Source: Sarcophilus harrisii (lineage: Eukaryota; Chordata; Mammalia; Dasyuromorphia; Dasyuridae). Taken from it: a stretch of DNA of 64,000 nucleotides. The notes under the pieces are model-generated. The model was not told the origin of the DNA. It worked only from the letters and a program-made list of their open reading frames with translations, and ran no database searches. The stretch is taken from NCBI RefSeq assembly GCF_902635505.1, contig NC_045427.1:132120460-132184459 (forward strand), written 5' to 3'. The translations under genes and the position numbers were made by a program. Shown in pieces: positions 21,235-31,539 of this stretch; the first letter of the stretch is position 1; every line of letters starts with the position of its first letter.

Positions 21235-21785
21235 AACTTTATTCCTACCTTCAAAAGGGATACATTCTAATCTGGAACTTGACATGTTAATGATTAAATA
21301 TTCGCTAGAGTAGATGAGGTAATCTCAAAAGAGAAGTTATTGGTAACTGGTATAACCAGGACAGACCTCCTGAAGAAGATGAGATGTGAGCTGAGTCTTA
21401 AACAAAGTCAGAGAGGCCATGAAGTGGAGGTGAGGGAGAGACAGCCCAAGGGGAAAGCAAGGAGACAGGTTATGGGATGCCATGTTCAAAGGGAAAAAAG
21501 GAAGTTGGTATAGCCACTCCATATAATGTATGAGGAAAGGAATGTGAAAGAGGCTTAGAAAGATAGAAAAGGCCTAGGGTAGGAAAAGCTTTTCATGCCA
21601 AATAGAAGACTTTATATTTGATCCCAGATAATGGAGAAAAACTGCAATTGAGCAATATGTTCAGAGCTAGGGTCTAGAAAAGTTATCTTGGCAGCAGAGT
21701 GAGAATGAGTTAGACTGGAGGATGGGAGGGAAGACTTGAGAAAGGGACACCAGTTAGAAGGCTCTGGAAGTACTTTAGTCTAAGT
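21235..21785 (-). mobile_element. L2-like LINE
   Basis: Antisense order of the L2-type 3' region: 'cctgaagaagatgagatgtg', 'catgttcaaagggaa', 'gaagactttatatttgatcc', 'ttatcttggcagcagagtg' and 'gggaagacttgaga'. Similar antisense blocks occur at 26.4-27.5, 41.8-42.3, 56.6-57.3 and 60.0-60.6 kb. Confidence 0.65.
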
Positions 21786-21825
21786 AAGAGGCTTTAATAG
21801 TAAATATATAGAAAATAAGGGATAA

Positions 21826-21972
21826 TGTGTATATATGTATGCATATATATGTATGTGTGTATACATGCATATATATGGGTGTATGTATATAAGTATGTAT
21901 ACATGTATATGTTTATATATTTGTGTATTTACGTATATATATATATGTATATGTATATGTGTGTATGTAAAC
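21826..21972. repeat. TATG/TATA/TGTG-rich microsatellite
   Basis: About 145 bases of almost strictly alternating purine and pyrimidine, largely self-complementary. The Tyr/Ile/Met-rich open frames on both strands here (72-103 residues) are translations of it. Confidence 0.95.
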
Positions 21973-22369
21973 ATAACTATTTCCATGTTAGCTGTAATAT
22001 GCTTGAGAGATGGGAGATGGGAGAGGAGGAAAAAAAAGGATAAAGTAAAAAGTGCACAACAGAGAACAAAAGAAAATCTGCAAAGAAGCAAAGAATAGAT
22101 GAACAGTTCTCAATACAATGCATTTTACTATTATATATGCTTTCTTGAAATAGTAATTTATTGCTGTATATTTTGAATCCTTTTACATGTTCTGCCATGC
22201 ACATGACAATTTTTTCTGTTTCTTTTTTCTTTCATTTTTTTTCTCTATTTTCTATTTAAGTTTTAAAAGAAAAAAAATTTGAATTCGGTAAGTGTAAGTT
22301 AATGATTCCGTAAGATATTAAGGAACAATTTTTTAAAACCTAAATAAATGGGGGAAAAAAAGACAATGT

Positions 22370-22627
22370 GAAACATCTCATTGGAAAAACAACTCACCTG
22401 GATAATAGATTCAGTTGAGATCATTGAAAGATTATTGTACTACCTGGAAGCTATGATCCAAAAAAAAGAAAATAACTTAGACATTCATTCAAGAAGCTAT
22501 TGGGGCAACTAGGTAGCACAGTGGATAGAGTACTGGTCCTGAAGTCAGGAAAACCTGAGTTCAAATTTGACTTTAGACACTTAACACTTACTAGCTGTGT
22601 GACTTTTGGCGAGTCACTTAATACCAA

Positions 22628-22668
<41 letters not shown>

Positions 22669-23290
22669 AAGGAAAACTGTCCTGGTATTCTGCAACCAGA
22701 GGGTAAAATAGTCATTGAAAGAATTTACAGGTTACCTCCTGGAAAAGATCCCAAAATGAAAATTCTCAGCAATATGATAGGCAAATTCCAGAGTTCCCAC
22801 ATCAAGGGAAAAAAATGTAAATGGTTAAAAAGAAATAATTCAAATTTTTTGAAGTCACTATCAAAATAACACAAGATTTAGTTTTTCTACATTAGAGGAT
22901 CAGAGGGCTTGAAATATGATATTTCAGAGAGCAAGGAAACTAGAATTACAAGCAAAAATCATCTACCTAACAAAATTGAGTATAATCTTTCAGGGCAGGA
23001 AATGGATATTCAGTGAAAAAGAGGACTTTCAAGAATTCCTGATGAAAAAAAAAACACAACTGAATAGAAAGCTGATTTTCAAATACAAAACTCAAGAAAA
23101 GCATAAAAAGGTAAACAGCAAAGAGAAATCAGAAGGGATTCCATAAAGTTAAGCTGTTTAAATTCCTACATGGGAAGATGCTTCATGGAACTCCTAACAA
23201 ATTTCTTATTATTAAAGCAGTTAAAAAGACTATGCATAGACAGAAGACATGGGTGTGAGTTGATAAAGGAAAGTCTCAAAGGAAAGCAAT
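22370..23290 (+). mobile_element. L1/HAL1-type LINE, ORF1-side segment
   Basis: Sense copy of the sequence seen antisense at 11.6-12.87 kb. After the inserted SINE, 22606-22869 translates to '...PGILQPEGKIVIERIYRLPPG', and downstream come 'aaattgagtataatctttcag', 'gaggactttcaagaattcc', 'agcataaaaaggtaaacagc' and 'ttcctacatgggaagatgc'. These resemble the region around the C-terminal end of L1 ORF1. It is broken by stops and a SINE. No reverse transcriptase follows directly; the L1 piece at 23.54 kb is ORF2 C-terminal. Confidence 0.55.
22502..22664 (+). mobile_element. tRNA-derived SINE with (CA)n tail
   Basis: Complete short SINE: 'gggcaactaggtagcacag', 'ctgagttcaaatttgac', 'ctagctgtgtgacttttgg', 'gagtcacttaatacc'. 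Instead of poly-A it ends in about 18 CA units (22629-22664). It interrupts the ORF1-side L1 segment. Flanks 'ttcaagaagct' and 'atcaaggaaaact' are too diverged to be called a duplication. Confidence 0.85.
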
Positions 23291-23329
23291 CCCTCTATCA
23301 ATTCAGGTCATTGTCTTCTATATGACATC

Positions 23330-23450
23330 ATTTTAGAGAGAAGCTTAGAGCCCTTAGAGGTTGAATGATTTGCCTATTCACACAGTCAGTCGGTGTCAAA
23401 GGCAAGATTTAAGTTCAGGTGTTCCACCCACTGTGCCACACTGCTTCTCA
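23330..23450 (-). mobile_element. tRNA-derived SINE
   Basis: 'gaatgatttgcctattcacac', 'caagatttaagttcaggtg' and 'ccactgtgccacactgc' are the complement of a MIR/SINE head and body. Confidence 0.6.
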
Positions 23451-23539
23451 TGTTCTGTGATTTGTCCATAATGCCCTAAAATCCATGCTTCTTGGATGTT
23501 ATTACTCTCATGTGGTAATTGAGACTAAAAATCATGGAT

Positions 23540-24083
23540 CAGATGTTGCTTGAGAAAAGACCTTTTGACCCAGCAATGTTTCTCCTGGGCTTATATCCCA
23601 CAGAGACCTTAAAGGAGGGAAAAGGGACCCACATGTGCAAAATGTTTGTGGCAGCCCTCTTTGTGGTGGCAAGAAACTGGAAACTGAGTGGATGTCCATC
23701 AGTTGGAGAATGGCTGAATAAGTTATGGTATATGAATGTTATGGAATATTATTGTTCTGTAAGAACTAACCAGCGGGATGATTTCAGAAAGGCCTGGAAA
23801 GACTTACATGCACTGATGCTGAGTGAAGTGAGCAGAACCAGAAGATCATTTTACACAGCAACAACAAAATTATACAATGATCAATTTTGATGGCCATGAC
23901 TCTTTCCAACAATGAGATGATTCAGGCCAGTTTCAATGATCTTGTGATGAAGAGAGATCTACACACTGAGAGAGGACTGTGGGAACTGAGTGTAGACCAC
24001 AACACGGCATTCTCATTCTTTCTGTTGTTGCTTGTATACATATATTGGATTTAACATATATTTTAATATAAAAAAGCAAAAAA
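23540..24083 (+). mobile_element. L1 LINE, ORF2 C-terminus and partial 3' UTR
   Basis: The 123-residue frame 23519-23890 contains the L1 ORF2 tail: 'FDPAMFLLGLYP', 'KMFVAALFVVARNWKLSG', 'SVGEWLNKLWYMNVMEYYCS', 'DDFRKAWKDLHALMLSEVSRT'. The 3' UTR follows ('gaccacaacacggcattc') but stops early at an A-rich stretch near 24070. This is the best-preserved L1 coding remnant in the window, yet far short of a full ORF2 of roughly 1,270 residues. Confidence 0.9.
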
Positions 24084-24200
24084 AGAAAAGACATTGAACC
24101 AGTTTGGACTTGGTAAGACAGTGTTATGAAATGAGTGATGTTCACAAGATTGTCCAGATTGACATACTTTTAGAGATACCTTACTTACTAAGAGCTTATC

Positions 24201-24292
24201 TTCCAGTTTCTTGCCACGACAAAGAGGGCTGCCACAAACATTTTGCACATGTGGGTCCCTTTTCCCTCCTTTAAGGTCTCTGTGGGATATAA
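24201..24292 (-). repeat. Inverted copy of part of the neighbouring L1
   Basis: Exactly 92 bases are the reverse complement of 23591-23682 with one mismatch, and both edges are abrupt. The pair shares deviations from other L1 copies, for example 'cccacagagacctt' and a four-A run in 'tgcaaaatgtttg'. This points to local copying rather than an independent L1 insertion. Confidence 0.9.
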
Positions 24293-24539
24293 TGTTTAAC
24301 CAAAGACCAGTTATGGGCAGGAGAAATCTCTGAAATTCAGAGATTCATTGAATTATATTAAATAGGATATTATGGACACATGTAACAAGGGAAATGAAGA
24401 GAAGTGACTTTTCTGAGAATATTCATGGCAAATGATTAAAAAACAAAATAAAAACAACTGTGGATATAACTTATTTTTACATCCCCTTCATTTTCTAATA
24501 GATTGCTTTATCTTCTCCTACCCCAAGCCATTCTGTATA

Positions 24540-24846
24540 ATAAAAGAAAAAAAAAGCAGGAAGAGCAGGAGGAAGAGGATGAGGAGGAAGGGAAAGAGAA
24601 GGAGAAGAAAAGAAAGAGGAAATGAAGAAGGGGGAGGAGGAAGAAGTGAGAAGAACAAGGAGAAGAAGAAGAAGAAGAAGAAGAAGAAGAAGAAGAAGAA
24701 GAAGAAGAAGAAGAAGAAGAAGAAGAAGAAGAAGAAGAAGAAGAAGAAGAAGAAGAAGAAGAAGAAGAAGAAGAAGAAGAAAAGAAAGAGAGAAAAAAGA
24801 AAGAAAGAGAGAGAGAAAGAAAGAAAAAAGAAACAAAAAGAAAGAA
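24540..24846. repeat. Purine tract with (GAA)~40 core
   Basis: About 300 bases nearly free of pyrimidines on the plus strand. The core at 24658-24780 is about 40 uninterrupted GAA units, flanked by GGAA/GAAA-rich interrupted sequence. Open frames here encode only poly-Lys/Arg/Glu or poly-Leu/Ser and are artefacts (125-170 residues). Confidence 0.97.
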
Positions 24847-24859
24847 TAAATGTGCAGTA

Positions 24860-25400
24860 GTATATGTGACATTGGGCATTTTTAGTGCCTTACTTTTGCA
24901 AAGAAATGGGTGATGAGAAGGGAAAGGGTGAATTTTCCTGTTTTTTTCTTCAGAGTCAAGACTGATCATCATGAAGTATTCGGTTTGGATTTTTTTGTCC
25001 TTGTTTCTAGTTCTGTGCACATTGCTTTAGTAAATTTTTCGGTTATTTTCCTGGTTCTGCTTACTTGTTATTGAGGAATTTATTTCCCATCTGCGTTTTT
25101 AGAATTCCCTTGGAAGATTAGTTAAGCCCATTTATCAGATCCTCTTTCACCTAAAAGAGATGTCTCCAGATTTCTTGGCTAGAAATAAGGAAATTCTTTG
25201 ACTAGGATGCTCAAGGGAGGAGAGGTTGGCTTTCTGGAAAGAATTTGATCTAACAGGGTGGATTGTGAAAGTTTTTTCAGAGAATTGCATAGTACCATCC
25301 TGTTTGAGTATAAACTACTTATAAAACAGATTTTTTAAAAAGACCTTCATATGATTTTCTTAATTGCATGAATTCTCCAACCCTAATTGTAGGGGAGAGG
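24860..25400. other. Unassigned sequence
   Basis: No repeat or gene recognised. Confidence 0.4.
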
Positions 25401-25404
25401 GTAT

Positions 25405-25590
25405 AGAAATTATAATAATAACTTACATTTGCATCAAACTTTTCAAAATGCTCCACATCCATTACCAAGTTTGAATCTCATAATAACCTTGTGAATAATC
25501 AGGATGGGCATTATAAACCTTATTTTACAGATAAAGAAATTAAGATTCAGATAAGGTTAAGTGACTTGGGAGCATAGAATCATGCATTTA
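25405..25590 (-). mobile_element. MIR-type SINE
   Basis: 'aataataacttacatttgc', 'tctcataataaccttgtg', 'tttacagataaagaaattaag' and 'ggttaagtgacttggg' are antisense MIR in the expected order. Confidence 0.7.
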
Positions 25591-25683
25591 AAGCTGAATA
25601 TGAAATATAGTAATAGGATTAGGGAGTGAGGGAGGAAAGACTAACAATGAATTTTAAAATGATTTAATGTTTACAGTAGTTAC

Positions 25684-25926
25684 AATTAGATGACACAGTG
25701 GATAAAATGCTGGGCCTGGAGTCAGGAGGACTCATCTTCCTGAGTCACATCTGGCTTCAGATATTTACTAGGTATGTGATTCTGAGAAATTCACTTAACC
25801 TTGTTTGCTTCAGGTTCCAAATCTGTAAAATGGGTTGGAGAAATGGCAAACCACTCTAGGATCTTTGCCAAGAAAACCTCAAATGGAGTAACAGAGAGTC
25901 AGACATTACTGAAAATGAATGAACAA
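25684..25926 (+). mobile_element. MAR1-type tRNA-derived SINE
   Basis: 'ttagatgacacagtggataa', 'gctgggcctggagtcagg', 'gaaatggcaaaccactc', 'tttgccaagaaaacctc' and 'gagagtcagacattactg' give a full-length sense copy. A small duplication near 25725-25745 repeats 'tcttcctgagtc'-like sequence. Confidence 0.8.
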
Positions 25927-25929
25927 TAT

Positions 25930-26380
25930 TTTTCATTCAAATCCAATATTCTATTCACTCTTCCATTATAAAGTTTAGTGGGAGGTTTTCCTCCCATCTC
26001 ACCCATTACATACTATAATGGAAAATCAAAGGTAATACATTCCCCTACTTTCTGAACACAAAAGGGTATCATATCTCTTCATTTCCACTAGTCATTACTA
26101 GGACCTGTATGCATCTGATAAAAACATGTTGGTTCCCAGAGACACCAGAGCTTTGTGCTTCTCAGAGGCAATTTGTATTTCTCTTTAATTGTTATCAAAG
26201 ATTTTGCAAGGATTACTAGTGCCAATACAGATCTACCAGATCATACAATACCCACCCCATCTCCAACTCTACTTATAAAAAGAGCTTTGGAAGAAAAAGG
26301 AGAAATAAAAACAGAGCTGCTTGTTTTAGCTTGTCCAGAATAATTACTAAGTTTAAGTCCTTATATCAGATATCTATCAG
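25930..26380. other. Unassigned sequence
   Basis: Nothing recognised. The 62-residue frame at 26155-26343 has no motif. Confidence 0.35.
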
Positions 26381-26384
26381 CCAC

Positions 26385-26689
26385 ATTTAAGTCAGTAAGC
26401 ATTTACTAAGAGTTTATTATATGGCAGGTATTGTGTCAAATACCCAAGGATACAAAGAAAGATAAAAAAATCAAACAAAAACCCTGCCCTCAAGGAGCTT
26501 ACAATTTAATGAAGAAAATAATGCGCAAATAACTATATGTGTATAAGAGATCTCTAGTGTAAATGGGAGATTATTTCTAAGGAAAGAAGTTAGCAGTAAA
26601 GGAACCAGAAAATTCTCTTGCAGAGGACAGAGTTTATGATGATCTCGAAGGAATCCAGGAAGCTGGGAGGCAAAGGAGAGCTACAATAG
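26385..26689 (-). mobile_element. L2-like LINE 3' end, left part of split copy
   Basis: 'gtaagcatttactaagag', 'tatggcaggtattgtgtc', 'ggatacaaagaaagat' and 'ccctcaaggagcttacaat' are the antisense L2 terminus. The copy is interrupted by an LTR and resumes at about 27200. Confidence 0.75.
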
Positions 26690-27195
26690 GTCCCCCCCAC
26701 TCTCATCAAAGTCCAGATGCTATCTTCTCATCCTGCCAGAGATTAGCTTACCCTAAAAGAAGCAAATCTATCTCATCCCCACCTGTCTAGCTATGAATGT
26801 TTCCTTTCCCCACTCCCAAAACAAGACATTTAGGTCCAAGCCTAAAATGCTTCCTTCCTCCAACAAGTTTTAGCTTTCCTTACCTTAAAGGATATACAGT
26901 TATCTTTGGGACTTGATTGGCCCAGGCTCCTCTGATTTAGCTTTCCACATCATCAATGTTATAAAAAGTCCCAGCCATGTGAAATCTAAACCCCTCAGAT
27001 TCAGGGGCCCCTAACATCAGCCTTGCTAATCAGAAAGCTGAAGGTGTCTGCCAATCTATTGCATTGCATATCCTTGCTGGGTTGGGGCAGAATAAACCTT
27101 TATGTCAACTAGTCATCAATTAACTAGTTCCTGGATTCACTCTCAAATTGGAACTGAGCTAAAACAGGACTAGTATTAGACTAACCCCCTTACAG
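26690..27195 (+). mobile_element. Endogenous retrovirus LTR fossil nested in L2
   Basis: About 500 bases with LTR organisation: a C-rich U3, a TATA-like 'gttataaaaagtccc' near 26959, AATAAA near 27092 followed by 'cctttatg', and an end through 'cccccttaca'. L2-type sequence continues on both sides, so it inserted into that LINE. A duplication could not be pinned. No internal retroviral sequence is present (solo LTR). Family not identified. Confidence 0.6.
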
Positions 27196-27199
27196 GAAC

Positions 27200-27490
27200 A
27201 TTCTGAGGTCAGAGAACAGACAGTATAAAGCCATGGAACTGAAAATCAAATTGTTTTGTGGGAAAAACAAGCCAACGACTTTTCTAAAACATAGAGTACA
27301 TGGAGTGGACTAAAACGTACTTAACCTGGAAAAACAGGAAGGGTTACATGAAGGGCATTAGGAGTCAAAGAACATTTTATTTTTGATTGTGGAGGCAATA
27401 GGGACCCAATGAAGTTTATTGAATGGATGAAGAAATATGGTACACCTTCATTTTAGGAAGATTATTTTGGCAGCTGAGGGAAGTAAACTC
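27200..27490 (-). mobile_element. L2-like LINE, right part of split copy
   Basis: 'tggaggcaatagggacccaa', 'gaagtttattgaatggatg', 'tttaggaagattattttggc' match the antisense L2-type block that should follow 26690. Confidence 0.65.
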
Positions 27491-27589
27491 AGAGCTAAAC
27501 TACTAGAGTTTGGCATATATCAACATGCCTGAAGACTCTAACTTCCAAGGCAACCATACGTTGCCAGGTCACCTTCCAATAGCACTGCT

Positions 27590-27730
27590 TTCATCATATC
27601 ATTCCCCTATTCAAAAACTTGCCTGGGAAATGTCTCTTCCATTGGCTACATGAAAATTTTCATATTTCTCCTTCCTCTGAAAGCCTGGCCCCAACCTTCC
27701 TTTCCAGATATCCACTAAAAGCTTCCTACA
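27590..27730 (+). mobile_element. L2-like LINE fragment
   Basis: 'catatcattcccctattcaa', 'gaaagcctggccccaac' and 'cttcctttccagat' are sense L2-type blocks. Confidence 0.5.
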
Positions 27731-27859
27731 ACTGATATTGTTCATTGGTTACACAAAAACACAATTTTAGTAAGGGACAGTTAATACCATAATTAGACAA
27801 TCTGGTGTGTAATTCAGGCATTTGGCCAAAGGGCATTCACAATGGAGTTTATAACACAG

Positions 27860-28000
27860 AATGTGCTGTCCCTGAAAGTAGTGAGTTTCCCCTTTCATTA
27901 AAAAGCTTAAAACAAAGACTAGATAACCTCCTACGGAATGTGCTTTTGCAGGGTTTCTCTTCTGAGTCATTTCCTACAATGAAATGCAATAATGAGTTTC
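27860..28000 (+). mobile_element. CR1/L3-type LINE 3' fragment
   Basis: 'gtagtgagtttccc', 'aaacaaagactagataacc', and 'cttctgagtcatttcctaca' match the L3 3' region (compare 55.25-55.4 kb). Confidence 0.5.
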
Positions 28001-28004
28001 TGGG

Positions 28005-28400
28005 TTGATTATAATCAATCATAACTATTATTACTAGTTAAAAGTAATAATAATAGTGAAGCTCAATCCAAATTATTTGAATTGACAGATTATTATCACT
28101 TATCAGAAGTTAAGTGATCAGTTCAATATCCCATGGCAAGTAAGTATCTGAGGCTAGATTTGTTTGACAAAAGTAGCATTGTATAAACCCATATTTCTAA
28201 GAAGGCAAAACCTTCTGCCTATAAAATCTAGAGTTCAAATCTGCAGTGGTAATGCAGGGCTGGACAAGCTGAAACCAGATCTCTTGAGTTCTGGGTTAAG
28301 TTGCACTTATCCTGAACTAAGTCCAGTATTGCTATGAACCCCAAGTAATTGGTGGGGAGGAGGACTGAGAAGGATGGAAAGGGAATCAGGTTATCTAAGG
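28005..28400. other. Mostly unassigned; possible MIR remnant
   Basis: 28100-28175 has a MIR-like 'aagttaagtgatca' and 'aagtaagtatctgagg'; the rest shows nothing. Confidence 0.3.
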
Positions 28401-28401
28401 A

Positions 28402-28690
28402 GAGCAGCTAACTGGTGAAGTAGATAGAGCCAGAGCCTTAGGCCTGCAATCAGAAAAACCTGAGTTCAGATTGACCTTATATTCTTACAAGTTTGTATAC
28501 TCTGGGAATATATATAATCTGGGAAAATCATGTAATCTTGGTTTATCTTGGTTTCCTTGTGATAGAAAATGGGAATAATAATAGTTCCTACTTCCCAGGG
28601 ATGTTCTGATGATGAAATAAGATAATATGTGTAAAGTTTGCACAGGGTTTGGCACAGAGTAAGCATTTAGTGAATGTTTGCTGCCTGCTT
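28402..28690 (+). mobile_element. tRNA-headed MIR-type SINE, full length
   Basis: Head 'gagcagctaactggtgaag', B-box region 'cctgagttcagattgac', core 'cttggtttccttgtgat', then 'gggaataataatagttcc', 'aataagataatatgtgtaaag' and the tail 'ggcacagagtaagcattt'. It keeps the whole MIR order. Confidence 0.8.
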
Positions 28691-28834
28691 TCCTTTTTAA
28701 AGAGAGGAAAACTAACTCAATTTGAAAAAATGGGGACAGTCAAAGCTTTCATGCCAATGAGGATGAGGTCCAGGTCTATAAGTAGTCTGTATTTCCAGCC
28801 TGGAGAAAGACAGGGAGAACTAGTTTAAAATGCA

Positions 28835-28835
<1 letters not shown>

Positions 28836-28873
<38 letters not shown>
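28836..28873. repeat. (CA)n microsatellite
   Basis: Nineteen uninterrupted CA units. Confidence 0.97.
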
Positions 28874-28877
<4 letters not shown>

Positions 28878-29129
28878 ATGGAAACTTATAAAAGACATGT
28901 GGAATTAAAAGGAACATCTCAAGCCATTTGTTTCAGATGCACCAGAATTCTGATCTAAGCTAAATTGCATAAACTCCATTTGACCCATCTTGTTAACCCA
29001 TCATGCCGGCTCATTCTTGTCTGGTATAAATGTCCTCTGATTGCTCTCTACTATTGTCATGTTGTCAGTCCCAAAACTATGCTGTATGGGAGAAAATAGG
29101 GAAAAAGGTAGAATTGAATGAGCATAGAG

Positions 29130-29700
29130 GAAGAGAAAAGGAATCATGGACCATCAGAACTAGGAAGGCTCCAGAAGTCAACCAGTCCAAATTCAGACCT
29201 AGACAGAAATCCTCTCTATAGCATCTAAAGAAAAGTTCTATTCAGAATCCACTCAAGAGATCAGGTGTAGGGAACTCACTCAGGCCATTCCAATTGGGGA
29301 CAGCTGCTTCTCTACCTTTTTCACTTTTGCTCCTAAGTCTATTCTGAGAAGCTGGGCAGATCAAATCAAATTCCTCTTTCACATGGCTACCATTTAACAA
29401 ATATTTAAAGCCATCCATCTTTTCTTCTAATCATCTCTTCTTCAGGCTAAATATCCCAAGTTTCCACAGCTGCTTTTCTTATGGCATGGTTTGTCCCATT
29501 ATCATTAAGGTCATACTCATTTGGATATATTCCAGATGTTCAAATTTTTTTTCCACCATTGAACATTACTGCAAATATGATTCAACAACCAAGGCACACC
29601 TTCCTCATTTGGGACATTTTCTCTCTCTTAATTCAGCCTAATATTACATTAGTTTTTTTTTTTTCTCCCCTCCTTTTTTTGGAAGGGAGCCATGTCATTC
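29130..29700 (-). mobile_element. CR1/L3-type LINE
   Basis: A long antisense L3 copy: 'gtgtagggaactcactcag', 'cattccaattggggacagct', 'cttcttcaggctaaatatcc', 'cttatggcatggtttgtcc', 'ttggatatattccagatg' and 'cctaatattacattag' follow the family order across about 550 bases. The plus-strand frames at 29030 and 29481 are shadows. Confidence 0.65.
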
Positions 29701-29717
29701 TATTGATGCATATTAAG

Positions 29718-29825
29718 TTTTCAGCCAATTCAATAAGCACTGATTAAATGCCCACTAAACATTAAGTCCAAAAGGAGGGAAAAAAAAGTTGCAGTTCCTA
29801 CCTTCCAAGAGTTTATGTTCTTTCC
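29718..29825 (-). mobile_element. L2-like LINE 3' end
   Basis: 'ttcaataagcactgattaaa', 'gcagttcctaccttccaag' match the antisense L2 terminus. Confidence 0.55.
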
Positions 29826-29829
29826 ACCT

Positions 29830-30980
29830 GAATTCTATTAAAGCCACACCTCCCTCATCAGTGAGAGTCTCACTGAATTTATAGAATTTTAATTTAATGC
29901 TTATATTCAGTTTAAGAAGCATGTTTTAAGAAATCTGATTATATTAATTTTACGTAGATATAGTAAACAGAATGATGCTAGAAATAGAGCTCCTTAGCAA
30001 ACTTACCTTGATGAATAAATTATAATTATTTATACCTAACATTCCAATTGTTACATGTAAATAGATGCATTTAAAGTATATAAGAAAAGTTTTTTTTTTC
30101 TTAGATAAATTAAGCAACTGCCTTGATATCTGAGAAAATCCTTTTGGGAATGGGTATCGGAACCCTCAGGCTACTCTCTATCTTATCTAAATAAACCCCT
30201 AACAAATGAAGCCAGAATTAATGAGGTGCACTATATAAAATGCAAGCATTTCACAGGATTATTAAGCATCTGACGTCTCCCAGGATGCTGAAAAAAGTAT
30301 ATTTGTATCATTGGAGAAATCTGACCAAGATGGCACAAGATAGGACAGCATGGAGGGATCCGAATTTTCTGTAGAAGAAATCCCCAAGCTGATGAAACCA
30401 CTTGCATCAAAGTATCATGTGGCTCCCACTAGAACCCACTCCACCCCCACTTCCCCTCCAAGAGAAGGCACTCTTTCCATTTCCCTCTGCTCAGCTGGGA
30501 GAGCAGCCAGACCCCACGCTGGAAAGAGCATTTCTTTTTTTAGCATCTGGGCCCCTGTGTAGGGAAGGAAGAAGCATGAGAAAGCTTCTGAGGGTTGGTC
30601 TTTTTCTTAGAGGTGTGGTGATGACTCTTTCCTTGAAGTGTGAAGAACTTAGGACTAATTATAGTGAGGAAGAGCTTACTTATAAGGAACTCCATGACCC
30701 TCAAGGAAGCCGGTGTGAATAGAGAAGTGAATGATTGTCACAGAGTGGGTTGGACCAATCATCCAAATTGGCAGGATCTTTGTGTTCTCATCAGAAAAAA
30801 ATAAGTAACAATACCTTTTTCCTACCTGCTTTAAGGTTAGTTTAAATTAATTAGCTCACATCCTTACAAAAGCACAGGAAGAAGGTTATCTTGTAAACAC
30901 AAAGTGGAAATTCATTAACTTTATTATTTTGGATGGATCCAAAACAACTTAGAAAAAAGTGCTATGAAAATATAATTTTG
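29830..30980. other. Unassigned, apparently single-copy, with a C-rich island
   Basis: No repeat family recognised across about 1.1 kb, unusual for this window. 30400-30560 is richer in G+C than its surroundings and carries overlapping 70- and 106-residue frames without recognisable motifs. 'gaccaagatggcacaag' at about 30322 faintly resembles an L1 5' end. Confidence 0.35.
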
Positions 30981-30984
30981 TAAA

Positions 30985-31100
30985 GTAAGTCACCAAATAT
31001 TTACTAAGCCTTACTATGTGCAGAACATGTACTAGTGACTAAGGAAAACAAAGTTTTGATAAGTGTAGTGTCTACCACGAAGGAACTTATAACTTAGAAG
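30985..31100 (-). mobile_element. L2-like LINE 3' end
   Basis: 'caccaaatatttactaagc', 'ttactatgtgcagaac', 'cgaaggaacttataactta' are antisense L2 terminal blocks. Confidence 0.6.
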
Positions 31101-31124
31101 AAGATGGCTATAACTGTAATATAC

Positions 31125-31375
31125 AATATTACAGTCCATTATTCTTGGTGTCCAACCCCCATTTGCAGTTTTCTTAGCAGAGATACTACAGCGCTTTGCC
31201 ATTTCCATCTCCAGCTCATCTTACAGATGAAAGAGCTAAGACAAACAGGAATATGGGACTTACCCAGGGTCACCCAGCTACTTAAGCGAATGAGGCCACA
31301 CTTGAACTCAGAAAGTTGAGACTTCTGGACTTCAGTACCAGCACTGTATCCACTGTGCCATCTAGTGGTCTGCAC
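31125..31375 (-). mobile_element. MAR1-type tRNA-derived SINE
   Basis: 'gcagttttcttagcagagat', 'ccatctccagctcatctta', 'cagggtcacccagctac' and 'ccactgtgccatctagtgg' give a near-full antisense copy. Confidence 0.8.
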
Positions 31376-31539
31376 CATCTTCTGCCTGAATTAATTTCTG
31401 ATCCTCGTTCTTAATTGCTAGAAAGTTTACTAGGAACTAAAGTTGAGATCAGTAGTTTATACTATATAGATTTCCTCTCTCACACACACACTTTTTAATT
31501 TCTTGAAACTCATGATAAAAAATGTCTGTACAGTAATTC

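Noticed and set aside
21780-22098. Four overlapping frames of 72-103 residues as a short-protein locus
   Set aside because: All derive from the TATG/TATA microsatellite.
22502-22574. tRNA gene
   Set aside because: The SINE heads here and elsewhere contain A- and B-box-like sequences but do not form a complete tRNA cloverleaf and are followed by SINE bodies.
22451-22706. Thr/His and Cys/Val repeat frames around the CA tract
   Set aside because: Translations of the (CA)n tail of a SINE.
23540-24292. Twin-priming inversion of a single L1
   Set aside because: Twin priming inverts a 5' part without duplicating it; here the same 92 bases are present in both orientations.
24432-25020. Open frames of 125-170 residues on both strands (poly-Lys/Arg/Glu, poly-Leu, poly-Ser)
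   Set aside because: They are translations of the GAA repeat in different frames and have no other sequence character.
30350-30722. Overlapping 70- and 106-residue frames in a C-rich patch as an exon
   Set aside because: No recognisable motif, both frames are plausible by chance, and no splice-site support can be read with confidence.
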